Source of the DNA: Gottfriedia acidiceleris
GTDB lineage: Bacteria > Bacillota > Bacilli > Bacillales > Bacillaceae_G
Assembly: GCF_004138285.1 (NCBI RefSeq)
Contig: NZ_SCFN01000003.1
Span: 124,001-188,000, forward strand
Direction: 5' to 3'
Length of the DNA stretch: 64,000 nt
The translations under genes and the position numbers were made by a program. Under the pieces are notes generated by a model. The model ran no database searches, was not told the origin of the DNA, and was given only the letters and a program-made list of their open reading frames with translations. Within the stretch, counting starts at the first letter, position 1. Every line of letters begins with the position of its first letter. Positions 17,925-26,851 of the stretch are shown in pieces.

Positions 17925-18014
17925 GCCTAAACCGCTAACTCTTTTTTAGTATCCGCATTCACAAAAAAAGCTCAATTATATAAAACATTGCACGTGTCAT
18001 ACCATTTCCCAGCA

Positions 18015-18683
18015 TTATCTATCTTTAATCTTCCTCTTGAGTTTTTTGTAGAATCTATATGAGTGTCTAGTAAAATCTAGGAATCTTAATGGGATTTTAA
18101 TAGGCACTTTATACAAAGTTTTTTTATATAGTTTATAGTAAGCTTTGACTATATCTTCCCACTTTTCATCCTTTCCTTTTTTGTAAAAGTCAGATATATC
18201 TACAACGTACCCCCTACCATCTTTCATCATCACATTTTTACCGTGAACATCGTATGGATTTAACCCTCGACTTATCGCATACTTAAGCGCAATATTTACA
18301 TCTTTAATCACACTTTCAGGTATTCGATCACCATTTGCAAGGGCGTTGTATAACGTAATTCCTTCTAATCTTTTTAATACTAGATATTTTTCACCGAATT
18401 GTATCAATTTCGAATAAGCTGGATGCTCTCCTAATTGTTTATAGACTTGAACTTCTTTTTCTAAACCATCTACATCTTTTCCATACACTTTAACAACCAC
18501 ATTTGGTTCAGAATGGTGTATAAAAACAGCAGCATAATTACCTGATCCAATGCATTTCCAGCCTTCAGGTATATTCTTAACTACTATTGGGTCATTTGGA
18601 CGTTCACTCTTGAGGATTACATTCGGAATTAATTCATTTTCAATCCGATCCTTAAATTCAGATTGATTTGTTAAAATAGACAT
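18015..18683 (-). CDS. small serine/threonine kinase-like protein
   Basis: 222 residues with a compact kinase-fold core: a Gly-rich loop GSGNYAAVF (~46-54), the lysine VVVKVY (Lys65), a catalytic-loop equivalent YDVHGKNVMM (Asp145, Asn150) and a metal-site equivalent VVDISDF (Asp162). This resembles B. subtilis YrzF/YbdM, described as probable Ser/Thr kinases. The C-terminal lobe is short and ends in a very basic tail (YKKLKRKIKDR). AAAGGGG lies before the ATG. Its substrate is unknown; the next gene upstream is a SMI1/KNR4 protein about 60 bp away in the same direction. Confidence 0.75.
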   Translation of the reverse strand: MSILTNQSEFKDRIENELIPNVILKSERPNDPIVVKNIPEGWKCIGSGNYAAVFIHHSEPNVVVKVYGKDVDGLEKEVQVYKQLGEHPAYSKLIQFGEKYLVLKRLEGITLYNALANGDRIPESVIKDVNIALKYAISRGLNPYDVHGKNVMMKDGRGYVVDISDFYKKGKDEKWEDIVKAYYKLYKKTLYKVPIKIPLRFLDFTRHSYRFYKKLKRKIKDR

Positions 18684-18744
18684 TTCGTTTACCCCTTTAT
18701 AACCGATTACTATTATTTCTCAATCTATCAACCTATTTAAAAAT

Positions 18745-19194
18745 TTACCAATTCATTAAACCCTTCAAAAACACTTCAAATTTAGGTGCTATTTTGATTA
18801 TTTGATCTTCATCCAAGTCAATATATATTACAGGTGGGTCAACTTTTGTCTTCCTATAATCAAGAGCAATCCAAGAATGTCCGTCACCTGAGATTAGAAC
18901 AATATTACGTGGCAAACCCCATTCTTTTATTAGATACTCACTTTCTAAAATCCCAGTTTCTTCACCAATTCCTAAAATATGATCTACATTAATATGGTCA
19001 TCTGCCCAAGAAGTTGGAATTTCAGTAGGAAATGAATCAAATTTAATGACTCCCCCGTTTTGTTGTTTAAGGATTTCTATGTATTTATTAGGTAATTTAA
19101 TGTTAAACTTTTCTTCTGCTTTTTTTACCATCTCGTCCGTTAAGGGTTCTAATTGATATAAGTCGTTCTCCTCTAGCCAAATGCTATTCTTCAT
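18745..19194 (-). CDS. SMI1/KNR4 (SUKH) domain protein
   Basis: 149 residues from an ATG with GAGGTG 6 nt upstream. The SUKH pattern is clear: EEKFNIKLPNKYIEILKQQN, GIGEETGILE, and WIALDYRKTKVDPPVIYID. In bacteria many SUKH proteins are immunity factors against polymorphic toxins, but YobK-like solitary members are common in Bacillus. No toxin gene is adjacent, so its role here is not known. Confidence 0.82.
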   Translation of the reverse strand: MKNSIWLEENDLYQLEPLTDEMVKKAEEKFNIKLPNKYIEILKQQNGGVIKFDSFPTEIPTSWADDHINVDHILGIGEETGILESEYLIKEWGLPRNIVLISGDGHSWIALDYRKTKVDPPVIYIDLDEDQIIKIAPKFEVFLKGLMNW

Positions 19195-19380
19195 TATAAG
19201 CACCTCTTGATTAGTTTCATTTCAAGGATTAGGTTATCAAATCTATCATAATAAAAGACTTTTTTTAATAACTGATTTACCTTGCTTTTATCTTTTAATT
19301 TAGTGAGGATTAGTTCTTCTAGCTACTATTTTACCTAATAAATTAATTGTCCTACACAAAAATCGTACAAATTGTGAAAT

Positions 19381-19402
19381 AGGAGCTGATTAATCAGCTC
19401 CT
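19381..19402. terminator. palindromic terminator-like hairpin
   Basis: AGGAGCTGAT followed by ATCAGCTCCT around a TA centre is perfectly self-complementary. The tail ATTTTATCTTAAT is on the plus side and ATTTC on the minus side. It lies between the MFS gene stop and the SUKH promoter region. Confidence 0.6.
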
Positions 19403-19433
19403 ATTTTATCTTAATTATAAATTAAATTTCATT

Positions 19434-20729
19434 TTACATATGAAGCCCTTGTTCGCGTTCTTTCTTTCCTCCACGTGACCAAATCACGACTGGTATAAGG
19501 ATTAGGGACAAAATCCCTCCAGCTAATGATAATGTTGCATAACTTGAATTGGCAACAATCATTCCAGACAATGCGCCACCTGATGCTCCTGCTAGTGCGA
19601 TAAATACATCCACAGTTCCTTGAGTCTTGGCACGTGTAGTCGAATCTGTTGAATCAACGATTTGAGCAGTCCCACTGATTAGTCCAAAATTCCATCCTAA
19701 TCCTAATAAAGAAAGCGCAACGACTAGGAGAATCATAGAATCACTTGGTGCTGAGGCGGCTAATACTCCTGCTAGTAATAAAGTAGCTCCAGATGCAATC
19801 GACATAGCTGTTCGACCTATTTTATCGACAAGAATACCTGTAATGAGTGAAGGAAGATACATTGAGCCAATATGGAACGCAATCACTATACCTACTTCGT
19901 TTAGTCCATGACCGTGATGTTTCATGTGAATAGGTGTCATTGTCATAATAGCAACCATAACAATTTGCGTCAGTACCATTGTCGTTGCTCCTACAGCAAT
20001 ACCCCTTTTTGCTTTCATACTTTCAATTTGTGTGGACTGAGCTACATCCACTTTTTGTGTTTTATTTGACTCGATTATTTTTGCTAAAATCAAAGGATCT
20101 GGATTAAGCATTATGAAAAGAAAAAGGCCGGCCAAAATAAAAGCAGTTGCGGATAAAATGAATGGACCTGCAAGTGCTGGCACGCCAATGGAGACTGCAA
20201 ATTTTCCCATTGGGCCTATTAGGTTGGGACCTGCAACAGCACCAAATGTTGTAGAAACCATTGCAATACTGATCGCTTTTGCACGTTGTTTATTATTTGC
20301 TAAATCAGTTCCCGCATATCTAGCTTGCAAATTGGTTGCTGTTCCTGCTCCGTAAATCAAGAGTGAAGCAAATAAAAGGATAATACTGTTTGTCATTGCC
20401 GCAATTACTACACCGATTGCACCAAGTCCACCTGTAAAAAATCCTGCAGCAAGCCCTATTCGTCGACCAAATCTTTGAGAAAGCCTACCTACAATTAATG
20501 CCGCTCCTGCTGAACCTAATGTAAAAAGGGAAGCTGGAAGACCAGTAAAAGCATCTGTACCAAGCATTTGTTGAGCCAGTAGTGCACCGACTGTAACTCC
20601 GGCAGCTAATCCTGCTCCACCAAAAATTTGCGAAATGCTAACCATCAAAAGAGTCCGTTTATATAGCATTTTTTGTTTTTCCTCTGAATTCACATAATCC
20701 ATTGCAAAATTATGCGCTCGATTATTCAT
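19434..20729 (-). CDS. MFS transporter
   Basis: 431 residues with about 12 hydrophobic helices. The loop 2-3 motif is seen in GRLSQRFGRRIGLAAGFFTG, and a second-half counterpart in GILVDKIGRTAMSIASG. The fold is certain, the substrate is not; the general look (many small residues, no binding-protein partner) suits a drug/metabolite efflux or uptake carrier. AAGGTG precedes the ATG. Monocistronic. Confidence 0.85.
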   Translation of the reverse strand: MNNRAHNFAMDYVNSEEKQKMLYKRTLLMVSISQIFGGAGLAAGVTVGALLAQQMLGTDAFTGLPASLFTLGSAGAALIVGRLSQRFGRRIGLAAGFFTGGLGAIGVVIAAMTNSIILLFASLLIYGAGTATNLQARYAGTDLANNKQRAKAISIAMVSTTFGAVAGPNLIGPMGKFAVSIGVPALAGPFILSATAFILAGLFLFIMLNPDPLILAKIIESNKTQKVDVAQSTQIESMKAKRGIAVGATTMVLTQIVMVAIMTMTPIHMKHHGHGLNEVGIVIAFHIGSMYLPSLITGILVDKIGRTAMSIASGATLLLAGVLAASAPSDSMILLVVALSLLGLGWNFGLISGTAQIVDSTDSTTRAKTQGTVDVFIALAGASGGALSGMIVANSSYATLSLAGGILSLILIPVVIWSRGGKKEREQGLHM

Positions 20730-20867
20730 TTATACACCTTCTTTTAGTCGTGCGATTTTAAAAAAATGATTGCAATACTATCAATAATGTAAACGTTTAA
20801 ATACATCTCTTTTATTTTAACAAATATCAATTTATATCAAACTATTAATTTTACTTCTTTAGTAAAA

Positions 20868-21569
20868 TTAAATCAAATCTTCACCAGAAAGAATTGCTTT
20901 GCTAGACAGATCAACAGCAAACCAAGTTGAACAGTCAAATTCATCTAATGCATAATTCCAAGCAATAACAAAATGAATTTGAGTTACTTCATTTCTTACA
21001 AGTGATGTAAGTGGTACAGAAAGTCCAGTATAGTCTTTGTTGTATTGAATTATGTTGTCTGGAAATTCTTGTTCCAATCGATTAAATTCATTCGCCATCA
21101 TGTCTTTTTCATGTAATCGATTTAGTAATGTATTTCCGTCTTGTGTTCCTATTGTCATTTTAAATTCTTCATACTCAAATGATATGGCATCTAGATTTAC
21201 TCCATTATTAGAACCACAAACAGTTTCCTTTAAATTGATTGGTATTAATTTTGTATCGAACTTGCAATTTAAATTTTCAACTAATGGTTTAATCCTCCAA
21301 ATTCCAGCGATAACTTTTTCAACTTTCATATGATTAGGGATTTTATAATCAGGTTTGCAAATTACTAATTCGGCAATGAAATGTTGATGTTTATAACAAA
21401 GTAATGTGCCTCCATTATGGAGCGTAAAGCATTCCGAAATTTTAGCTAAGTTAGTGTAACAATTGTCGTCAATATTTAGTTCCAACGAAACATGTCCAAG
21501 AGGTGTTAAGATCTCTTTGTAACAGTTGTTTGCATGAACATAACTATTTTCACTTTGAAAAAGCTTCAT
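20868..21569 (-). CDS. protein of unknown function
   Basis: 233 residues, soluble, acidic, with no signal peptide. It holds six Cys spread through the first half. Predicted alternating beta strands near ~40-120 (ECFTLHNGGTLLCYKHQHF) and ~190-225 (THFVIAWNYALDEF-type region) suggest a small alpha/beta fold. I recognise no family. AGGAGAGGG precedes the ATG at good spacing, so I treat it as real. It stands alone. Confidence 0.55.
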   Translation of the reverse strand: MKLFQSENSYVHANNCYKEILTPLGHVSLELNIDDNCYTNLAKISECFTLHNGGTLLCYKHQHFIAELVICKPDYKIPNHMKVEKVIAGIWRIKPLVENLNCKFDTKLIPINLKETVCGSNNGVNLDAISFEYEEFKMTIGTQDGNTLLNRLHEKDMMANEFNRLEQEFPDNIIQYNKDYTGLSVPLTSLVRNEVTQIHFVIAWNYALDEFDCSTWFAVDLSSKAILSGEDLI

Positions 21570-21662
21570 AATTCCCTCTCCTAAATAACTTCACTTCTTA
21601 TGAATTCACGCCATCCTCTAAAACAAATTCATTCTAATCATATTATTCAAGTTTACATATAA

Positions 21663-21700
21663 AACAAATGCATCGAGCCTTTTGACTTGATGCATTTGTT
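21663..21700 (-). terminator. intrinsic terminator of the PhnA-like gene
   Basis: AACAAATGCATC and GATGCATTTGTT form a 12-bp stem, followed on the minus strand by TTTTAT. Confidence 0.75.
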
Positions 21701-21728
21701 CTTTTAATAAAATTTAATAATAACGATA

Positions 21729-22067
21729 CTACGCTTTTTTAACAAATTCAGACTTCAACTTCATGGCACCAAATCCTTCAATTTTACAATCGATATCGTG
21801 ATCGCCTTCAACTAATCGAATACTTTTCACTTTTGTACCAATTTTAACAACAAGTGATGTGCCCTTTACTTTTAAATCTTTTATAACAGTAACTGAATCC
21901 CCATCGTTTAAAATATTTCCGTTAGCATCTTTTACTACTTTTGTTTCGTCATTCGTATTTTCTGTTTCCATTGTCCATTCATAACCACATTCTGGACAAA
22001 TTAAAAGATTTCCATCTTCATATGTATATGCTGAATTACATTTAGGACAATTAGGTAGATTTTCCAT
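21729..22067 (-). CDS. PhnA/YjdM-like zinc-ribbon protein
   Basis: 112 residues from an ATG with GGAGG 7 nt upstream; a longer in-frame reading lacks a site. The N-terminal zinc ribbon has CPKC and CPEC pairs ([28 protein letters not shown]). A C-terminal KOW/SH3-like domain has [20 protein letters not shown] and a segment [19 protein letters not shown]. This is the PhnA family, named for phosphonate use although E. coli PhnA is not required for it. The function is unknown. Confidence 0.88.
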   Translation of the reverse strand: MENLPNCPKCNSAYTYEDGNLLICPECGYEWTMETENTNDETKVVKDANGNILNDGDSVTVIKDLKVKGTSLVVKIGTKVKSIRLVEGDHDIDCKIEGFGAMKLKSEFVKKA

Positions 22068-22272
22068 TGTTTTTCCTCCGCTCATTACTAAATCTAAACT
22101 GTTTACCCAACTTCTATATACTCGCATACTCCTGACCTTAATACAATATTAGATAATCATTATCGAATTTTAATAAAAGTGTTAAGGTTAATTTAAGAAT
22201 TGACCTGTAAGATATAGATATAGATAGAACCTTCTTCATTATGAAAGTAAGTCCCCAATTATTTTCATATAT

Positions 22273-22307
22273 AAAATAGCTCATGACTAGAGGTCATGAG
22301 CTATTTT
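22273..22307 (-). terminator. intrinsic terminator of the ynbB operon
   Basis: AAAATAGCTCATGAC and GTCATGAGCTATTTT, perfect 15-bp stem with a 5-nt loop, 4 bp beyond the ynbB stop. Confidence 0.88.
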
Positions 22308-22310
22308 GTT

Positions 22311-23582
22311 TTAAATTTCTAATAGATTTTTTTCAATTAAAGAATTAACTGCCGAACAAATAGCGATTTTCACATGAGCATAAGTTAAACCACCTTGAAC
22401 GTATGCAACATACGGAGCTCTTATTGGACCGTCTGCTGTTAACTCAATACTTGCACCTTGGATAAATGTCCCCGCTGCCATAATTACATCGTCTTCGTAT
22501 CCAGGCATATAGTTTGCTGTTGGCGTAAAATGAGCATTGATTGGTGAAGCCGCTTGAATTGCCTGACAAAATGCAATCATTTTTTCTTTATCATCAAATT
22601 GAACAGATTGAATTAAATCTGTTCTTACCGCATCCCAAGAAGGATTTGTGTTCATTCCAAGCTTTTCTAAAAACGCTGCAGTAAATAATGCACCTTTTAA
22701 TGCTTGACCAGTAATATGTGGCGCCATAAAAAATCCATGATACATATCTTGTAACGCATAAAGAGAAGCACCAGCTTCACGTCCAATTCCTGGAGATGTT
22801 AAACGATAGCCGCATTTTTCGACTAAATCTTTACGTCCTACAATATAACCACCTGTTTTTGCAAGTCCACCACCAGGATTTTTGATTAATGAACCTGCCA
22901 TTAAATCTGCTCCTACATGACATGGTTCTTGTTTTTCAACAAACTCACCATAGCAATTATCTACAAAAACAATGACATTTGGATCAATTTCTTTTACAAA
23001 ATCAATCATCTCTTTAATTTGTTCAATTGTATATGAAGGTCTTGTTCCGTAACCCTTTGAACGCTGAATACCGATTACTTTCGTATTACTTGTCATTTTA
23101 TTTGCTACTTTTTCATAATTGATTCGTTCGTCATTTACTAATTCGATTGATTCATATCCAATACCAAAGTCTTTTAATGAGCCATTTCCACTTTCACCAC
23201 GAATCCCAACGATTTCCTCTAATGTATCATATGGCTTCCCGGTAATATATAAAAGCTCATCCCCTGGTCTTAGTACGCCAAATAAAGCAGTTGAAATTGC
23301 ATGAGTTCCAGAAATAATTTGTGGTCTTACTAAACCAGCTTCTCCACCTAAAACATCAGCAAAAATTTCCTCTAATGTATCCCTTCCGATATCATCATAA
23401 CCATAACCAGTTGTTGGGATAAAATGACTATCACTCACTTTATGCTTTCGAAAGCTTTGTAAAACTTTGAATTGGTTATATTCAATCACTTCGTCAATTT
23501 CTTTATGGGCTTCTGAAATTAATTTTTCAACATCTTCCACTAATGGTGCAATTTTTTCCCCGTTTGATAAAAATTCTAGCAT
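22311..23582 (-). CDS. ynbB: methionine gamma-lyase-like PLP protein (YnbB)
   Basis: 423 residues, a fold-type I PLP enzyme of the PF06838 family, often labelled aluminium resistance protein. PLP contacts are seen at IISGTHAISTALFGVL, NVIVFVDNCYGEFVE and the lysine region NPGGGLAKTGGYIVG. The real substrate is not known. It follows hflX by 3 bp, the conserved Bacillus order hflX-ynbB. In B. subtilis glnR-glnA come next, but here the transcript ends at a terminator, so glutamine synthetase must be elsewhere. AAGGAG precedes the ATG. Confidence 0.9.
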   Translation of the reverse strand: MLEFLSNGEKIAPLVEDVEKLISEAHKEIDEVIEYNQFKVLQSFRKHKVSDSHFIPTTGYGYDDIGRDTLEEIFADVLGGEAGLVRPQIISGTHAISTALFGVLRPGDELLYITGKPYDTLEEIVGIRGESGNGSLKDFGIGYESIELVNDERINYEKVANKMTSNTKVIGIQRSKGYGTRPSYTIEQIKEMIDFVKEIDPNVIVFVDNCYGEFVEKQEPCHVGADLMAGSLIKNPGGGLAKTGGYIVGRKDLVEKCGYRLTSPGIGREAGASLYALQDMYHGFFMAPHITGQALKGALFTAAFLEKLGMNTNPSWDAVRTDLIQSVQFDDKEKMIAFCQAIQAASPINAHFTPTANYMPGYEDDVIMAAGTFIQGASIELTADGPIRAPYVAYVQGGLTYAHVKIAICSAVNSLIEKNLLEI

Positions 23583-23585
23583 TGA

Positions 23586-24854
23586 TTATTGCTCCTTATA
23601 TATTCTATATCTTTTAACTGTATCATAAATTGAATGTTCTTTGAAAACGTAGCCAGTCATTTGATAGATTTCTACTTCTTCATTAAAGTTGATTGATTCA
23701 ATCATCGTTAATTTTTTGATTTCATGAATCAATTTCCCTTCGTTTGCAGGTACAAACACTTCAAAATATTCCATGTATTGTTTACATTCAAATTCTATTC
23801 TTTGACGTAATTTACTTAAATCATCTTCATTTAAAGCACTCATTTCAATAAAACCTTCAGATGGTGACGGTACAAAGTCCTCATGAACTTGATCTATTTT
23901 ATTATAGACAGTTAAAATTGGAATATTTTCAACATCTAAATCATTCAATAATTTAGAAACTGTTACTTCATGGCTTTTATAATTTTCATGAGATGCATCT
24001 ACAACATGAAGAATGAAATCTGCTTCCGTTGCTTCTTCTAGTGTTGAACGGAATGCTGCAATAAGTGATGTCGGTAAATCCTGAATAAAACCAACCGTAT
24101 CAGTTAGTAAAGTTGTCATACCATTTGATAAAACAAATTTTCTTGTTGTAGGATCTAATGTCGCAAACAATAAATCTTGTTCATACACATCAGATTTAGT
24201 TAGTCGATTAAATAATGTTGATTTTCCTGCATTCGTATAACCTACTAACGAAATATGAAACATTTCATTTTTCTTACGTCGCTCACGATAACGTTTACGA
24301 TGTTCAACGATTATGTTTAATTGCTGTTTAATATCATCAATACGTTTTCGAATGTGGCGACGATCAGATTCTAGTTTTGTTTCACCAGGTCCTCTTGTAC
24401 CAATACCTCCACCAAGTCTTGATAACTCTGTTCCTTGACCAACCAATCTTGGCATTAAATATTGTAATTGAGCTAATTCAACCTGTAATTTACCTTCTTT
24501 TGTTTTCGCTCGCTGTGCAAATATGTCTAAAATTAATTGTGTGCGGTCAATTACTCTTTTTTCTAATCTTGCAGATAAATTACGTATTTGAGATGGAGTC
24601 AGTTCATTATTAAAAATAACAACATCAGGTTCTAACTCTGCAATTGCTGCCTCTAACTCTTCTACTTTACCTGTCCCTATGTATAATGCTGGATGATATT
24701 TAGTTCTTTTTTGTGAAGTTATTAAAACTACTTCTCCATTTGCCGTTTTCGTAAGTGATGCTAATTCATCCAATGAATAATTAAAACGATCATCATCTAC
24801 ATTTTGAAGCTGACATCCAACTAAAATGGCTTTTTCTCTCATTTCATTCGACAC
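23586..24854 (-). CDS. hflX: ribosome-associated GTPase HflX
   Basis: 422 residues. Residues ~1-195 form the HflX-specific domain with QLEL-type helices and the signature GGIGTRGPGETKLE (149-162). A coiled-coil region follows, then the G domain: G1 GYTNAGKST (205-213), G2/G3 TLDPTTR and DTVGFIQDLP, and G4 NKID. HflX splits stalled ribosomes, notably after heat or antibiotic stress. GTG start with AAGGTGGA 5 nt upstream. First gene of a two-gene operon with ynbB. Confidence 0.95.
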   Translation of the reverse strand: MSNEMREKAILVGCQLQNVDDDRFNYSLDELASLTKTANGEVVLITSQKRTKYHPALYIGTGKVEELEAAIAELEPDVVIFNNELTPSQIRNLSARLEKRVIDRTQLILDIFAQRAKTKEGKLQVELAQLQYLMPRLVGQGTELSRLGGGIGTRGPGETKLESDRRHIRKRIDDIKQQLNIIVEHRKRYRERRKKNEMFHISLVGYTNAGKSTLFNRLTKSDVYEQDLLFATLDPTTRKFVLSNGMTTLLTDTVGFIQDLPTSLIAAFRSTLEEATEADFILHVVDASHENYKSHEVTVSKLLNDLDVENIPILTVYNKIDQVHEDFVPSPSEGFIEMSALNEDDLSKLRQRIEFECKQYMEYFEVFVPANEGKLIHEIKKLTMIESINFNEEVEIYQMTGYVFKEHSIYDTVKRYRIYKEQ

Positions 24855-24978
24855 AAAATTCCACCTTTTCTTTAACCAATTCTAAGCAATAAATATTCTT
24901 TACTCTTAACTGTCTCTTTATTATAATGATATCTGGACTATTTTTCATCTTTTTATTGGAGGGCAGGGGAATTGCTTT

Positions 24979-25626
24979 TTGGAAACATGGGAGTTATTTA
25001 GCATTATTGGTACTATTTCCTTTGCATTAAGTGGTGCAGTAGTCGCGATGGAAGAAGACTATGATTTATTTGGTGTCTATATTCTAGGCTTTGCTACAGC
25101 CTTTGGTGGCGGTGCATTACGTAATCTATTAATAGGTTATCCAATCAACTATTTATGGAATCAAACAACAAATTTTACAATTGCGTTAGTTGCGATGACA
25201 ATTATCTTTTTCTTTCCGCAATTATCAAATAAACCATTTAAAAAGTTAGATATTTTATTCGATTCAATCGGTTTATCCGCTTTTGCAATTCTTGGTGCAA
25301 ATTATGCCATGGAATTAAAATTACCTGTTAGCGCTGTTATTGTAGCATCTGTCTTAACTGGAATTGGTGGCGGAATCGTACGAGATCTACTTGCAAAAAG
25401 AAAACCAATGGTATTACATTCAGAAGTATATGCTTTTTGGGCAATACTTATAGGCGTTTTAATTGGAAATAAATTTGTTGATACAAATTTTGAACTTTTA
25501 TTATTATTCATTGTTATTGTTCTTCTTAGACTATTATCTGTACATTATAATTGGAGTCTACCAAAAAGATCATTTAAAGACTCTACAGTTAGTCTAAACG
25601 AATCAAGCACTCAAAAATTAAATTAA
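24979..25626 (+). CDS. TRIC-type cation channel family protein (UPF0126)
   Basis: 215 residues with six or seven hydrophobic helices and two internally repeated halves, marked by GFATAFGGGALRNLLIG and ASVLTGIGGGIVRDLLAK, the conserved glycine-rich motifs of the TRIC/YadS family. Characterised prokaryotic TRICs conduct potassium. The start is TTG; AGGGGA lies 9 nt upstream. The C-terminal tail (~195-215) is Ser/Thr-rich and soluble. It runs divergently from hflX. Confidence 0.88.
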   Translation: METWELFSIIGTISFALSGAVVAMEEDYDLFGVYILGFATAFGGGALRNLLIGYPINYLWNQTTNFTIALVAMTIIFFFPQLSNKPFKKLDILFDSIGLSAFAILGANYAMELKLPVSAVIVASVLTGIGGGIVRDLLAKRKPMVLHSEVYAFWAILIGVLIGNKFVDTNFELLLLFIVIVLLRLLSVHYNWSLPKRSFKDSTVSLNESSTQKLN

Positions 25627-25653
25627 AATAAATAAATAAATAAATAAATAAAT
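25626..25653 (+). repeat. (AAAT)7 microsatellite
   Basis: Seven uninterrupted AAAT units start at the last base of the TRIC-gene stop codon and lie between it and its terminator. Confidence 0.95.
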
Positions 25654-25664
25654 AAGTCCAATAA

Positions 25665-25703
25665 AAACAAACCTTTTAAAATGATGGTTTGTTTTTTTTT
25701 TTT
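25665..25703 (+). terminator. strong intrinsic terminator
   Basis: AAACAAACC and GGTTTGTTT (9 bp, 12-nt loop) followed by twelve T in a row. Confidence 0.92.
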
Positions 25704-25886
25704 GTAAGTACAAACTGATGACATATTCTAGCCTCTGCTCTAGCGCTTCTTTGCAACAATTAACCTTATTAATCTCATTTTTCATTACCATGAATAAACA
25801 AACCAAAAAAGCGTTTGTTTTCTTCACATAATTTACCTATACTTGCCAACACTATTTTAGAAATTTATTTAAAGGAGGAATTTCAT

Positions 25887-26843
25887 TTGAAGAGATATAA
25901 TATAACAAATCATTCAGTCGAAACCGTTGATGAATTTTTGCTACCAACTGATAATGAAATTCTTTGGTATCACTTCAATAATAAATCCTTTGATGAGTTA
26001 ACTACTATTATTGAAAGTTTACATATTCATCCTTTAGCAAAAAAGAAACTTCTACATAGTGATCATAAGCCAAGAATAAATGTTTTTAAAAACGAGGCAA
26101 TACTTTCCCTATATGCCTTAACTAAGTTATTTAAACCGACAAAAATAAATATACTTGTTTGCAGAAATTTAATTATTTCATATATTGAAGATCATGAAAT
26201 AGATCTATTCAGATATGTAACTCAGGAATTCAGTCAAAATTATATTAAAGTAGACCATGCTGGTCATGTTTTATATCAAATTTTCCACGAAGTGATCGAG
26301 AAGTTCCTTATCTCTATTGATCGGTTTGCAAATGAGATTGAAGAAATTGAACGAGACTTATTTAATGATCCATTTCGAAAGGATTTAGATCAGAAAATTT
26401 TCAATTGGAAAGTTCAACTTCAAGATTTAAGACAGCTTGTAGAACCGCAAGTAAATGTCATTAACCAAATTGTAGAAGCAGATTTTCCCTTTTTAAGTCA
26501 AGATGCAGGCTTTTATTTTAATGAATTGAAGGAGAATTATGAACGTATTATTAATGCCCTTGATAATTTTAAAGAAAGTATGGGAGGCATAATAGAACTG
26601 CAAGTGTCTTTAAAATCTGACCGTACAAATGATATTATGAAAACTTTAACACTCATAAGTGCCATTTTTTTACCGATGTCTTTTATCGCAGGAATTTATG
26701 GCATGAATTTTGTAAATATGCCTGAGTTAAAATGGAAATATGGTTATTTATTTTGTATTGTCCTCAATATTTTAATTGGGGTCATTATTTCAATTTATTT
26801 TAACATTAAAGGTTGGTGGGGTAGAAAGCACCAAATAAAATAG
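25887..26843 (+). CDS. corA: CorA-family divalent cation transporter
   Basis: 318 residues. A large cytoplasmic N-terminal domain ends in the long stalk helix, and two C-terminal membrane helices follow. The selectivity motif GMN (in GIYGMNF, about residues 272-274) is intact. CorA carries Mg2+, and also Co2+ and Ni2+. I start at TTG 25887, because AAAGGAGG lies 8 nt upstream; an in-frame ATG 24 codons earlier would place this site inside the gene. It converges with spoVK with only 8 bp between stops and no separate terminator. Confidence 0.9.
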   Translation: MKRYNITNHSVETVDEFLLPTDNEILWYHFNNKSFDELTTIIESLHIHPLAKKKLLHSDHKPRINVFKNEAILSLYALTKLFKPTKINILVCRNLIISYIEDHEIDLFRYVTQEFSQNYIKVDHAGHVLYQIFHEVIEKFLISIDRFANEIEEIERDLFNDPFRKDLDQKIFNWKVQLQDLRQLVEPQVNVINQIVEADFPFLSQDAGFYFNELKENYERIINALDNFKESMGGIIELQVSLKSDRTNDIMKTLTLISAIFLPMSFIAGIYGMNFVNMPELKWKYGYLFCIVLNILIGVIISIYFNIKGWWGRKHQIK

Positions 26844-26851
26844 CTAATCGT

